Part shown: positions 22,094 through 35,300 of the stretch, piece by piece | Position numbering within the stretch: the stretch's first letter is position 1 | Layout of the letters: each line of letters begins with the position of its first letter | NCBI GenBank assembly: GCA_950295325.1 | Contig: OX485809.1 | Span: 34,426,144-34,490,143 of the forward strand | From: Polytrichum commune | Taxonomy: Eukaryota; Streptophyta; Polytrichopsida; Polytrichales; Polytrichaceae | Direction: 5' to 3' | Length of the DNA: 64,000 nucleotides | Notes under the pieces: generated by a model | Told to the model about the DNA's origin: nothing | What the model saw: the letters and a program-made list of their open reading frames with translations, nothing else | Databases searched by the model: none | Made by a program: the position numbers and the translations under genes

Positions 22094-22592
22094 GGGCCAC
22101 TTCACACATGAGACTAAGAGCCCGTGACCATTACACTTCAAGCACTCTCATTGGTGGAAAAGGCGGAGCCGGTCCAAGTTCGCTTCACACTACGCTTGAG
22201 GGACCAACATAGTATGTGAATGCAAGATGGATGCAAAGTCTACATGGATTCCTACATAGCATCGAATGGATCAGGTTTCATGGTCACTTGGATTATTTTC
22301 AAAAACCACCTCTTGGAGGTAGGCCTAACACAAAACCGGAAGACCATGGCACTCCAAATGCTCACAACTGTTGGTTTATTCTATTTTATCATGTGCGAAG
22401 ACCCGCATGAATAAAAATTCATTGAAATAGCATTTAGTTGCGGGCTTGGTCACATATGACTTCACACTACACTTGAGGGTCCGTGACCACACTACATGGT
22501 TTTGGAGGTGTGTTGGGACGGCCTTTGGACACTTTCTTTTGGGCTCTCACAATTTCATGGTCTCGGCTCTTGGCTCGTGTGCGAAGTGGCCC
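22094..22592. mobile_element. PIF/Harbinger-like MITE, second family
   Basis: The ends are GGGCCACTTCACACATGAG and, reverse-complemented, GGGCCACTTCGCACACGAG. They are flanked by TAA on both sides (22,091-22,093 and 22,593-22,595). A 3-bp TWA target duplication fits PIF/Harbinger. The interior (499 bp total) repeats the motif CTTCACACTACRCTTGAGGG twice, near 22,185 and 22,460. No transposase is encoded. Confidence 0.7.
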
Positions 22593-22595
22593 TAA

Positions 22596-24085
22596 TTAAC
22601 TCAGCAAGGCCCACATATATAACTTAGATTCATATCCTTATCAGTTGTTGACTTCTAGCACCCACATGGATAACTTCGGTTTGTCGGGCATACTTTCCAG
22701 AAGTTCTCAATAGTGCTCCTAGAAAATTGAGAAATTGAACCTTGACTTCCTTGCCATTGACCTGTGGTGCTTCTTGTGGCAACTTTTCAAACACTCGTGA
22801 TTTTATCTATGCAATTAAATCAACAAACTACATGTAAGGCATATGGTGTGAATATCCTCACTTTTAAGTGACGAGTGCTTGTATACTAGTGTTAGATTGA
22901 TAACATTTTAGATGCTTCTCTTTAACAGTTGAAAGGGGATTCCAACATTCCAACGCGCCAAAGTATGTCATATTTGAAATATTCAAACAAAAGTTATCAC
23001 GGTTCAAAGTTTTAGTGGTCGATGGTCTAAGATCAATACCAAGGGTAAGACATAAGTGACGAGCGGTGGGCAGCAACACACGAGCAACGAGTGGTGACAT
23101 GTGGAGCAATGAGCAGTAACTTATGAATGATAATCTTGAATATAATAAACTTTTGCAAGTTTAGCATGGGTTGTACTCTTAATTTGGTTATGATTTCCAT
23201 CTTTTTCCATCTTTTTTTCCACTTTTATGATAGGAAAAGTCCCAACTGAATGGGCCCCATGTTTTCCCCTTATTCCTCTTGCTTTGTTCATGCTTTCATT
23301 TTCAATTGCACAGCTCTATTTACTATGATTTTAATATTATGTTTATGTTGGTGTGTGGTTGGAAAATGCATTTGTGAAAGAGTTTGAAGGCATGGAAAAA
23401 GCCATGAAAGAGAAGGTTTGTTGGGATACACCTGTTCTTAAACCTTTTGAGTATTGTTAACCAAATTTTCATAAATTACTGTAGGAAGGGTGTTTTCAAG
23501 ACTCTACCTTAGGTTTTTAATTATAATAGGGTTGAGGATCATGATAAGATAAGATTTTGAGTGTCATGTTAGAGAGGAACTCTTTGTAAGGGTTATCCTC
23601 ATCATTGAATACTTAAGGTCGAGAGCTTAGCTTTGAAGTAGTTTGAACCTACATTGTGGTTATGGGAGACACTGCGTGTGAGACTCATATTTTGTATTCA
23701 TCATACTTGCAAACTCTTGTAGTGGCAAAATTATACTCAATCAAGGCCTTTTGTGTGGATTCATAGTTGTGTGTGGGTGAAATGTAGGCATAAGAGTGTG
23801 AACTCGCTTTTGATTCGTGTACATGACACATATGCAGTAGTTACCGGACCCTCTAAAAATTATGTTGAAAGATGGTGCATTATGATTCGTAAAAGAACAT
23901 TATGACCAATTTTTAATGGCCCTAATGTATTTGCAAAAATCTAATCAAATCATAAAATCCTTTGGTGGGGGCATTGCTATCAAATGAGTAATATTCAAGT
24001 AATCTATGAATTGGTCTCTAATATAGCCTCAAGCCTTCAATCACCTACTCAATATTTGTTCTCGCAACTCAATCCTTTAACTACA
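22596..24085. other. Intergenic
   Basis: No coding sequence is supported. Around 23,055-23,120 lies a cluster of GAGCRRYGAG-type motifs like those at the ends of the element at 46,946-49,653, probably a remnant of a related transposon end. Confidence 0.35.
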
Positions 24086-24120
24086 ATTACATTGTTGTTT
24101 GTGATTGGTAGGTACCTTGA

Positions 24121-25611
24121 GTGGAGTCGTTGCATTTGAATGCCACCTTTCTTATATCCATTCCAAACTCTTTCTCTTCATGGGTAAATGAATCTAATAA
24201 TCTTGCATTTTCATTGCAACCTAGTTTAAAATATGAGATGATGCCACATTGGAATGTTGTCCATAGTTTTTTGATTAACCCTTTTACATTCCATCCAACT
24301 GAGGAAGAGGATATCATGAAGAAGCCAAGTACAATAGAATTGCCTCCATATGATTTTGCATGATAGATGACAATGATGTTGTCATAGTAGTAGTGGCCAA
24401 ACTAGTTGGATATGTGAAATATAAATGTGACACAAAGACCGAGGAGGCTCAACCAACACTTACCTCTCATGATGATGTCGTTGCACCGAATCCTAGTCCT
24501 TCTACAACCAGGCCTAGTCATTTTGCAAATGAAGTATCTTTGCTTCTCTTATTTCTCATTCTCTATGCTCTCAATGTATGCTAACAATATTGTGAGTAGT
24601 GCCTCGCATTTGGGGCTTGTTTGTTCACATTTGGTGGGGAAGACTTTAATACCAACAATGATGGAGAATGGTGCAGATGAGAACTTGCTTAAAATCAAAA
24701 TATTTGATTTTGTGAAGAAGTAACATTTGAGTACATTGAACGTTGAAATGTTCTCCATTATATGAATATCATTTCATTATTTTCCAAATGGATTGTTCTT
24801 ACATATTATTGCTACTATGATGTTTTGTTCTTAGGTGGGTTTTGAGCATAAAAGAAAGGCATCTTCGGAGGCTTGCGCATTTGGAGGATTTGATCTTAAT
24901 ATTATAGAGTGTCATATGGACTTTATGTGCTTAATATTTCATCACCTCCAAATACCATTGTTGCTTTGAACGTTGACAAGAGAAAGAACCTTGAGGCTCT
25001 GTTTGAATTCACTTATCTCACCAATGATGGCCCCTTGCTTTTGACTGTCCTTGAGAAGAAATTTGATGGTGATGATGTGAAGACGTTCACAACCTCCTAC
25101 AATTTTGTGTTGGAAAAATATTGGTGGGGTTCGAACAAGTTGTCTTTAAGTTTTCCACTTGTCGTATTTTCGATGGTACTACTCAAACACTTCAATCATT
25201 TGCTACTACAATCATCCCTTCTTCATCGTGTGGGAATGTTGGATTGAATTTGCCAACCACCACTAAACATTAATACATGTTACACAAAATCAATGTTTCT
25301 ACATCATATTGTTTCATCGTTCAACACCCAAATCGAATTTGTTTTTTAGAAGAAAGTTGCATTGTTTGAAGGATTGGGCACATGGCTCGAATGTGGGTTG
25401 CTTCAATTGTATGTAATAACTTGAGAGACCAAGTAGCCACCTAGGTTGTGGTAATGTGCAACTACATCCATGCTATAACAAAGGCAAGCCACTGCGCAAG
25501 CTACAAAATGTAGTAAAAATGAAATATGTGTTTTACCTCAACATAGTGAACACATTGCATGTGTTTTACTTGATAATAAAATATGTGTTTTTATTACAAT
25601 TTTTATTTAGC

Positions 25612-25661
<50 letters not shown>

Positions 25662-26450
25662 TGTTGCGACCCATGTCCTCCAAGGGTTGCCCAGGTTGTG
25701 GAAGCCCATGCCATGTACCCAACCCTAGAGGCCTTATACACTTACTTCAGTCTCACATCTGCGAGCATGCCACTCATAAACATAAAATTCCCATACAGAG
25801 GTGGTAAAGAGAAAGACTTTGAATCAATGGGGATCCCAATTAAGGCATTGCCAACACATGTATCAATTGTACTTGATGTTTATGCATCCATATGTTAATA
25901 ATTTCTAAACTTGCAATGTGTTTCAAGATCATTTAAAGAAAATATTGTTTTTGGATATTGCATCTATTGTATTTCTTAGTGTTACATTGGCAAGTGTGTT
26001 TATTTATGCTTGCACATGAAGTGGTCACTTTTTGATTGTGTATGAGAAAGACTTTGCACTAGTTGATGCCATCTTATCACCACTACGTGACCAAATTTCA
26101 ATTTCATGTTCAAGTAGATGTGTTGGCATAGAACAACTCCAAAGATATTGACAAGGAGCATGTTAAGAAGGTGCAAGAAAAAAAACATGTTGAGTACATA
26201 AGTTTATCATTTATCCATGTATTCTGCCAACTACAACTACATGCCTTGAGAAGCGTTCACTTGGAGTTTAATATTTAAGAAAATAAATTACTTCACCTCC
26301 AACTCTATGATTTACCTCCATATGTGGAGAGTGTCATGCATATGATGGAAGAGTCAGTGACACCAATTCTTTGCTACATGTTTAAACAAATTTCCCATCA
26401 TCCATACATAAATGACAAGGCGGAGGAGTTCAATGATATAGATGATTAGT
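24121..26450 (+). pseudogene. Decayed multi-segment unknown gene
   Basis: Successive plus-strand open segments look like exons. 24,121-24,363 contains MPHWNVVHSFLINPF, ending in PPYDFA. 24,360-24,584 is Ser/Thr/Pro-rich. 24,909-25,247 contains LEALFEFTYLTNDGPLLLTV. In another frame after 25,150 there is IFDGTTQTLQSFATTIIP and then GHMARMWVASIVC near 25,375. 25,690-25,898 contains INIKFPYRGGKEKDFESMG. 26,200-26,447 contains PPYVESVMHMMEESVTPILC. Stops and frame shifts interrupt it, and an (AT)n run (25,614-25,650) splits it. I do not recognise the family; it may be an old captured or transposon-borne gene. Confidence 0.3.
25614..25650. repeat. (AT)n microsatellite
   Basis: About 37 bases of uninterrupted AT, followed by a GTT repeat (GTTGTTGTTGTTG). 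Confidence 0.9.
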
Positions 26451-27640
26451 TTTGTTTTGTTTATGACTTAGTGTTTGGTTAATATGTTTAAGTGTTTGTG
26501 GTGTGATTTTGATTTTACATTTTTAGTGAAAAAAAAGGGCATTGTGGTGTGTGTGCAATTGACATTTTCATCACCATCTTCATCATGTGTTCACATAACT
26601 TATGTGAGAATATTTTCCTCCAATTAGTGTGCCTAAATGCGACAATTCCAAGAAACACAATCTCATAGCAAGTTCACATGTATTGACGATTTAATCCTTT
26701 TGGTTATTCATTTTATCATATTTGCATGTCCACGTTAATATTTAGTAACATGCCAACTTCCATCACATTGCTACAAATCCATGGTTATGGGACAAAAGTG
26801 CATGTATTTTCATTTTCTTTTCTTTTTTATTTCCTCACCACTTGTGTGTTACTGCTCATCATTCACACTCATATAATAGCACTCTCATACCAATATTGAC
26901 ACATGATATTAATGAAGTAGACATTCTCAATATATATATACTTATTATGAAAGATTTTAGGATGTTGATTTTGAGCATGGCGTTGGTTTTAATAAACTTT
27001 ATATTAGGACGTGTATGCTCTAAAACATCACATCATTTAGAACCAACACTATGTACCCTATCATACATTTGAAGCTCCCATGTACGATAGTTTGTTCCAA
27101 ACCTGGATCATACACATGTAAGATAAGCCCTAAAAAAAAGGATCCTTTACTTCCTTGCGGGTGATTGTTCACATCACCTTCTGAGGGGGAGGGCGAATTG
27201 GAGAAGGGGAATGTGATAATGTTGGTTTTTATTGTAGAACCTGAAGATTTCTACTTTAAACCATATTAACTCCTAACTCAAGGTCGAAAACCCCGAATCA
27301 GATTAGTGAACTTCAATTGGGAAGATTAGCAACCAACCTATAGAGGGTCAAGTTTCACTATTACCCCTCGGTAAGTGTTAGGAAACCATACCATTTCCTT
27401 GTTGTTTCATGTAGTCCTAGTGGAAAAGTATCGCCTCACATTATACATTGTACTTTAATGAATTACTTAGTGTGTTGAAATCCTTCATTTTTAAACAATT
27501 GTTTTTTCTTCCAGTTTCAAGCTTTCATGTTGAATTCATATTTGTGTTATGAAGACAATTCTTAAGCTTGTAGACGTCCATTATTTGAATACAGTATTAT
27601 GTACTTCTCCCATTTACATACTGATGCATCTAATAGAGGC
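26451..27640. other. Intergenic
   Basis: No gene or clear repeat was seen; AT-rich DNA up to the TTA target site of the next MITE. Confidence 0.35.
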
Positions 27641-27643
27641 TTA

Positions 27644-28088
27644 GGGGCGGTTTACACTATGGACCATGAAGTTGTCCCACGGCCGTCTAAGCGATGTGAT
27701 TGGACGTTGAAGTCGTCCCGGGACGACTTGGGTTTACACCAAGGAAAAAATGGCAGAGTGACCACGGAGGTTGAGGTCCACAAAATATTATTTTTTAAGC
27801 CTACTCTATCCACTGCCATGGTCCAACGGGTTTTTCGTTGGGACAAGCAAAAGAGGTGGTCCGGGAAAAAGAGCAAGGGCCCATGTCAGAAAAATGCCGT
27901 TTTAAGCCTTTTTGGTGCATGGTCATTCTTCATGGTCCACATTCGGTTTACACCTAGTGAAGGGCCCATGAACCATGAAAACTAATATTTTAGTAACTCG
28001 GACCATGGAAGTCGTCCCATGAAGTCGTCCCACGCAAAATAGGCCTCTTACGTGGGACGACTTCATGGTCCATAGTGTAAACTGCCCC
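27644..28088. mobile_element. PIF/Harbinger-like MITE (GGTTTAC family)
   Basis: 445 bp with ends GGGGCGGTTTACACTATGGA and GGGGCAGTTTACACTATGGA (the latter on the opposite strand), flanked by TTA at 27,641-27,643 and 28,089-28,091. The inverted ends continue inward with ATGAAGTYGTCCCACG. The motif AAGTCGTCCC recurs inside. A 128-codon open frame across it is not a gene. Same family as 3,802-4,381 and 63,140-63,641. Confidence 0.85.
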
Positions 28089-28091
28089 TTA

Positions 28092-29690
28092 GAGTACGGG
28101 TGAGAATTATCAGACAGTACAAAAAAGTGCATAGTGATGATGTTTTTAATAAGTACTATGCTTACAATGTTGAAGTGAAAGCATTTAGGTGTTAAAGGAT
28201 GAAAAAAAAATGCATGTTGACAACCATTATCTTGAGTGCTGAATCGCTCATTTGTGCATCCAAGTTCTATTTTTGCATTATGCTTGCATGGTCGTGAATT
28301 GAACCACTTTTGTGACCTTGAAAGCAAACAAGGTCATGTCCTTCTAGATTTAATGTGAGTGCATCTATTGTGACCACAATTAGTCAAAATCCTAGTGTTT
28401 CCAAGTCCAACCGGTTACATATTGACATATTGACATCTTTTGGTTTTTCTTTGCAAATTTGAGGCATATTCTCTATATTCTTCTAAAATGATCCGTGATT
28501 TTTTGAAGTCTTGAATCTCAACTAGTTATTTCTCCAACTCAACCAAATCATATGTATTTAGTGGTTGGTTCTCCCTGTCCACTGTATCAAGATAAGACAT
28601 ACTTGAGCACTTTTGACAAACTTAAAATGAGGAACGTGACGATGAACTTCCTAAAGAACCTCTTGTAAAATAGGTATAGTTCAAACTTATAGTTCACTAT
28701 GATTGAGTATATTGTTACAACATCACTCAACTTATACAAGTTGTTGTTTTTCTATCAATAACTATGCTTAATTTTTAGGATGGTAAATTAAGCGTGGAGG
28801 GGATGACTTGACAACTACATAACATTACTCAGTTGATGAGATGTGTTCAACTACCCTTACTTCAAATTCATTCTAAAACAATGGGATTTTGGCATTTAGA
28901 GTCTTTATTCTCGAATCAATTGTTGGCCCATGAACACAACTCATAAGCTAAGTAATGTTATGTATACCAATCAACAATGATGATGCCTCAAAATATGTAA
29001 TGGAGAATATGTGAGCGTAAGGAGCCAACCGCTAATCATTACACTATGTTATGAGCTTGGGAGATTTTATGTGCTCAAAATGGCTTGTGCAAACAAACAT
29101 GGGAAGTAGTTGATTCATGACAACTTACATGTGAGAGACACTACGAGATTATTAGATTTGAAGTTGAATGTGGTAACCCAAAAGCATATTCCAAGAATTA
29201 TACGAGACTCGTTTGTTCTTTATCCTATGCGCATGTGACTCAACAAATGTGCTAAATAATGTTATGATAGTTTGTAACATATAGGTCACTATCCAAATTA
29301 GGTGTACCCACTTTATGGCCCTCTTGCAATGTTGCACATGTTAGTGTCCATGTAAGATGTGGAGACACTACGAACATATGCTTCTTAGGTCATGTGTTGG
29401 TGACAAAAATTTGAAAATCTACTAGTGTGGTACTTGTTGCAAATTTTGTGATATAAACTTTCCCAATAAGAGTCTTTCATAAATACATGCATTGCAAGCA
29501 TATGAGTCCTATGCAATTTGCGTTGATGAAAATTGTTCAACGTCACAATGGTAGATTGCAAAATAATAATAATTATTATTATAACCAATTCATGTCAAGT
29601 TGCCTAGGACTACATGATAGTAAGATACATGTTGGAACTATTAGCAATGTTTTGCCAACATCTAGATGTTGAGTTGGGCCCTTGACACTA
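28092..29690. other. Intergenic around small MITEs
   Basis: Apart from the MITE at 28,818-28,962, no gene is supported. A stretch starting at 28,390 (CCTAGTGTTTCCAAGTCCAA) is repeated at 30,743, marking a dispersed repeat of unknown type. Confidence 0.35.
28818..28962. mobile_element. Small TA-flanked MITE
   Basis: The 145-bp element has inverted ends CATAACATTACTCAGTTGATG and CATAACATTACTTAGCTTATG, flanked by TA on both sides. Length, structure and TA duplication fit a Tc1/mariner-type MITE. A copy with the same ends lies at 30,160-30,313. Confidence 0.6.
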
Positions 29691-29907
29691 CACTAGATGT
29701 GATATTTAGTGTCACTTACTATTTGGAATTACGTAATGCTATATCTATTTATTGTATATCTCATATTCTACCAACAAATGTTAAATTAGTTGTTTGAACT
29801 TATAGAACAATAACAATTTCACTTGTTAGAAAATTACATCAATTAGGAAATGGATATAGCGATGTGTAAATCCAAATAGTAAGTGACACTAAATATCATA
29901 TTTAGTG
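29691..29907. mobile_element. TA-flanked MITE with long inverted repeats
   Basis: The 217-bp element is flanked by TA (29,689-29,690 and 29,908-29,909). Its arms of about 60 bp start CACTAGATGTGATATTTAGTG and CACTAAATATGATATTTAGTG and share GTCACTTACTATTTGGA. Each arm start is itself nearly palindromic (CACTAAATAT.ATATTTAGTG). A similar end occurs alone near 43,352-43,380. Consistent with a Tc1/mariner-type MITE. Confidence 0.7.
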
Positions 29908-30159
29908 TAGCATTCAAGTTGAGAGCGCAGACTTGCAATTTTCAAGGGTTTCAAGCTTGCACTTTACAAGCTTTTATCCAAAGCTCAAACTATTGAGATC
30001 TTCATCAAAGCCTTTAATGTAAAGAAAATCATGTTGAAAATGAGATATGGAGGGAATGATAGTAAATAATGGAGACTTTATGACAAGTCAAAGAATGGTT
30101 GAAAGCCCGCTGGCTTGGGGCCCATGGAGAGGGAATTATTGCATACGAGTGTATCTCTC

Positions 30160-30313
30160 CATAACATTACTCAGCATCCAATTCTCGATCTATAGGCTCT
30201 CAAAATATAACAGAGAAGTGCTCAAAACGTTGCGCTGGGAGACTCAAATTCAGACTAAACTCCCAACACCTCATTGTTATATTATGAGAAACACATCACT
30301 AAGTAATGTTATG
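30160..30313. mobile_element. Second copy of the CATAACATTACT MITE
   Basis: Ends CATAACATTACTCAG and, inverted, CATAACATTACTTAG match the element at 28,818-28,962. The flanks are TC rather than a clear TA pair, so the target duplication is not confirmed. Confidence 0.45.
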
Positions 30314-30856
30314 TCATCCATCCAACACAAAATTCAACTCCCTATGTGCTTGTGATTGATTTATCTCAAATGACTTCGACTAGATGAATTTGGGGAGTTA
30401 AAAATCAATGTCCTCCAAGTTGAATACTATTTCAAGGCTTTTATGTTTGATGAATGGGAAATAAGCTTGTATGCAATAATTCCCTCTATTCAGGGTCCAC
30501 AAAACAACAGCTCAATCTTAATGCATTAAGGTTTTGGCTGAGAGCTTGTCAATGAGAGGAAGCTTGTTGGTTCACATGGGATTCATCTAAACCCCATCAA
30601 AGTGTTGTAACCCTAGGGAAAGGTTCATGTCTCCAGTAGAAAGCTTCAGCGTAAACTTGAGTGAATAAGCATGCGTCAGGGCGCTTCTCACAATGAGAAG
30701 ATCCAGTATCTTGGGAGATTTTCGAGCATAATCAGTCGAGATCCTAGTGTTTCCAAGTCCAACCTGTTGTGATCTGTTAGTTTCCCTTTATTAATTAGAG
30801 ATACATCCAATAAATTCCTTCAGGACGATGGGTAATTTTCCTAGAGTCTTGAACTT

Positions 30857-30936
30857 CAACCGGTTATTCTAAAACTCAACTGGTTCTTCTCAAACTCAAC
30901 CAGTTCATCTGCAACTAGAGTCGGTTCTCCCTGTTC
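30857..30936. repeat. 20-bp minisatellite, four units
   Basis: Units starting CAACCGGTTATTCTAAAACT, CAACTGGTTCTTCTCAAACT and CAACCAGTTCATCTGCAACT follow head to tail, with a fourth degenerate unit. A related unit occurs near 28,515-28,540. Confidence 0.7.
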
Positions 30937-32356
30937 GTTGAAAGGTCACTTTCTTCGAGTTCTCAATCTTCAAGCTCTCACCCTCGGTGTAATACGTAAA
31001 GGGGCCCTAACAGGAGGGGCCAGAACAATGAAGACCCCGCCCCACTGGTCCTGAAGTCTAGGACCAGTGAGAAGCAGTGATTGACATTATGAAAAGAAAT
31101 AAGTGCTGTGACAGGTCATCACTTAACTTATGCTAGAAAGCCATGGGATTTTCCTTGACTCACAAAACCAATCAACAGTGGAGTAAACATACTTAATTAC
31201 ACCTAGATGTACTTTCGGTATGATTCAAGGCAAGACAACAACAATTCTATGCTATATAACCAACGCAGATGTCACAACTAAAACCTCTTGGTTCCAAACA
31301 GAACTCCTACAACTTCCCATTGAGCAAATTGGTTTCAGAATCTTAAAGAACGAGTATGCCATCCAATATATGTACAGAGACTTTGGAAGATCTCCCTGTG
31401 ACAAGCTGCTGGGTTGCACAAAAATCTACTGCAGAAATCTTCAATGCAGCTCCAATCTCTGCTAAATTCCCTCTTTAGTTTCTTGTGTATTTTCTGCTAT
31501 TTGCAACTGTACACTCACTGACAACTCGACAGGTTCACCTGCATTCCAGGATATCAATTGTTCAATTCCACTACAAACGTTCATACAAAGCTTGGAAGAT
31601 AGAGCTGGGCATTGGAACAGGAATATCAACGAAAATAATATTCCAACACTACACTGGGCTTCAACAGAAGCAGAATACGTAACATATTATGAAAAACCTA
31701 ACTGCCACTTCAATTCTCTCAGTATATTACTACACCACAGCATGTACAGAAGACCTGATAATAACTCTTCAGTTTAAATATGGAGTAACACTAACAATAG
31801 AATTTGAAAAAACATTATACTTCAAAGACCAGGACAAGACATTCTATACAGAAGTTAGAGCAATCTACTCACAGAGCAAGTACATAGCACTTCTGGACCT
31901 TTTCATAGTTGGTCCGCAAACCAATCTAGAACTTCAACTTATTTCCACAGTTGGCTGTTCAAAGATGATCATAGGACCTCCATCTTCCTTGAAATGAGAT
32001 GCCAACCATTCCCTTAAAAAAGACGGGAACTTCAATCACCCTCCCTACTCAGACAAACCTTGCTCCAACAAACCTGTGCTCACTCTACAGAGCCTGAAGA
32101 TGTTTACATGCTTAATATGAAAAAGAGCAGAAAGTTTGCAAGACATATGTGACTGTAAGTACAGATCTTTGCGCCTCAACAAAATCTCGCCGAAAAAAAT
32201 CTAAGGAATAACTACTTCACCTGAATCAATAAGGAATTTCCAGAAAAATCTCTAACCTTGTTAAAAGATCCTACGTGTCAGCTCTATGTGGATCGTACTA
32301 AAATCCAGTCCTGAGAATTTATCAGAGTACATCAAGGCCCTGCTTGAAGCAGAAAC
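30937..32356. other. 3' flank of the JAZ-like gene
   Basis: Between the minisatellite and the JAZ stop codon I see no second gene. Part of it, on the minus strand, is presumably the 3' untranslated region, but no polyadenylation signal could be assigned with confidence. Confidence 0.35.
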
Positions 32357-35300
32357 TTATGTCTCCATAGGCAAGGCCTGGTGCTCCATGCTCATGTTTT
32401 TCATGTCAAGCCCTGATCCTGTATCCTCACCCATACTAGAAACACCATCACCATCATCCTTCATACTGATTGATGACTGGCTGCCCAACATTGTGAATTC
32501 ACATCCATCCTTCAGATCATCGGTGGCCTTTGATCCACCAGAAAGATGAGATTTTTTGGACTCTGAACCTTCCATGCCTGCTGGAAGCTTTTTGTGCCTG
32601 CATCCAGGACATATCAGAGCTCTGTTAGAACTTAATTGACCGACTGTTCCTGCAAATGGATGAATGAACCAACAATCAAGGTCCTTGACTACATGCATGA
32701 CAGCAGCCTGCCGCGTGACATCAGCAAGCTCTTATAAGTCGACACCTCATAATTACATATATTCAGACGAAGCCTTCCCCCAACTACCAAGATTCAACTT
32801 AAAAACCTTGCCCCAAAAAAATTCACAAGTGTATACTCTCCAAGGTGCCTATCTAAAGAAACCACCCACATGAATGCTATGGAGTCACTTCTGCAAGGAA
32901 TCAATTTAAAATCTACTGAAAACTTGGCAGTACTTGTACCTTTTGCTTCGTGAATCCAAGAAGCGAGCCAGGGAAGTCTTCCTACAGAAAGGTAGCGCTG
33001 CACAATCCACAATAAGCTTTCCAGTAAGTCAAATGCTAGTGATTCCACCACCATATATTGCAATGGAGAAATACGAAAGTAGCAATCAATATAACCAAAA
33101 AAATTCAGCACACAAAGTTAGCTCAGTAGGAAAATGACATACGTCTGGTAGGAGGAAGTCTGTCAGGGGTTCCTTGTAGAGGTCTTTTATTGGGATTTGA
33201 TCCCTGTGCAGGTCCTTGCACTTTAGTAGGAGTTGACATCTCTGAAGACCCTTGCACCAAAGATGAAGAATCTGCTTGAATGTGTGCACTTCCAGAGGGG
33301 TTATCAGATTCTGAACTCTTTGTCCGTGGACGTTCTGCGTGTACTTCAACAGGGGTCGTGGGCGCAGGAATAGGCACTTGAGGTTGAGCCTTTGTAACCT
33401 CAGTAGGCACCTTCGGTGCTGAAACAGAGCCACTTTCCACAGGTATTTGTGCAGGGAAAGCATTCCCTGCCCTTTCAGCCAGGAGCATAATAAGCTGTGC
33501 CTGTAGCAGATGATCCGATTTTAACAAGGACAATTTAGGACACATTGCAGCTATAGGGTATCATGTGAAAGAACGCCATATCCAGAGCAGAGAAAAGAAA
33601 GGATGAAGTGAAAGATAAGAACAGCATCTAGTGCGTCTCTAAATCCTCACCTTGTCTTCAGGGACATTTTCACAAACATTCACTGTCCCCGCATAAAATA
33701 TTGTGAGAGACGCTGTCGTTCGCTCTGATGCCCTGCTTGTGACATTAATTCAGTGTCAGGAGATGTATAAGACAGGCCAAGATAGGTGCCATACTATCTG
33801 TACTTCAACAAGAAAAAATTCATCCAGATCTTTAAGGATACATGCAAACATAACCTCACCTGTCACTAGTTTTTGGTGTAAGGGCACTTAAAGACTCTGG
33901 CCATTGAGACAGTGTTGGAAACGAGCACCCAGTCATTTTTTTGGCCACTGGTAAGGCCTCCACGGCTGTTGTCCTGGAAATAGAGTAGGACTCCTGTGCA
34001 GTCTGCTTTGTGGCCAGCACACCTGTTCAGAAACTGCTTGTCAGTGGTATTCAGTTTCAATCCCCTCCCATCATGCATTTGCATCAAAGGTCACCTTCAA
34101 GACAATATTGATATCGAAGCTCACCTGCCGAAGCCATGCCAGTTTGCTTGAGGGGGCGTGCTGCAAGCTCTTCCAGGGCCAGTTTCCTTAAAGTATCTTG
34201 TCCAAATTGGTCAATTTGCAAAGCTTCAAAACTTCCCCGGATCTTGCCATCTTTCCGCCCCACATACTCAGGGAGCACAGTATGCTCTTTAATTTTCCCA
34301 TGCTGCCTCACCAAAGCACACAAATATCAATCATCTGAAGAACAGGTATATATCATAATAGCCGACACAACAGCACGGGGAAAAGCCCTGCACGATGTAC
34401 TTTGTCACTAGTACTGTGATGATTTAGAAGAGCTAGATTACTCTTACACCATGAAGGAGGGAAGATTGCTACTTACACTCACAGAAGTCTGAGGTCTTAC
34501 TGAACTCTTCCAAGAAGGCCACTGTGATCCTGTGCAGGTGACAACAGATCCCGATTAGCTGCCATGCGATGCACACAACATCTCTTACTACAATTGTTAG
34601 TACAAACTTCAGCAACACAACACTACACAACAACCGACACCCATACCAAGATTCTTTCTTCACATCCAAGCATTCGGAGTGTAGATAAAAGGGAGACATC
34701 ATCCTCAACTCTAACCTAGCAGACAATAAATATATATATATCTGTCCAAGTGATTTATGTGCACCAAAATCGCTCCGCTTTGTGACACATGTCACGATAG
34801 TTGGAGGAGGATGCTGGCCAAACCAATTCTGATGACTCTCAAGTGCAAGATCAGGAACCCCACTTACCATGTTTTAGAATTAACCTCCAAAGCTCTTCTC
34901 TTGAGAGATTCAGTATGTCTGATTCACCGAGTTGTTCTACCTTCTTGCCGGATCCAGACTTATGGATTCTCTGGGACACAGGTATCCCCGCACCCTCCTC
35001 TGTCGTCCGAGTCTCCTCGCTTGTTGCAAACCGCAGTGTCCCATCCTGAGGCCGCATCGTCATGGTATTTGCCCTGTAAAATCCTGTAAATGCACCTCCC
35101 GACACTTTACCACTCGTCCCACACCCTGTCCCCCTGCTACTCAGACTTGCTGGGGTGGGAACAACCATCCCACTCGGGGGAGGTTTCAAGCTGAACCCCG
35201 CATTTCCCAAGCCAGCCAACATGTTGAGGCCATTACTGGACAGCAGCGCCAGCATTCGGGAGCAAGATCCATCCATTTCCTCCGCACTCTGGCCTCCCCC

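Noticed and set aside
27599-27985. 128-codon open frame on the plus strand
   Set aside because: It lies in the MITE at 27,644-28,088; the frame begins outside the element and has no domain.
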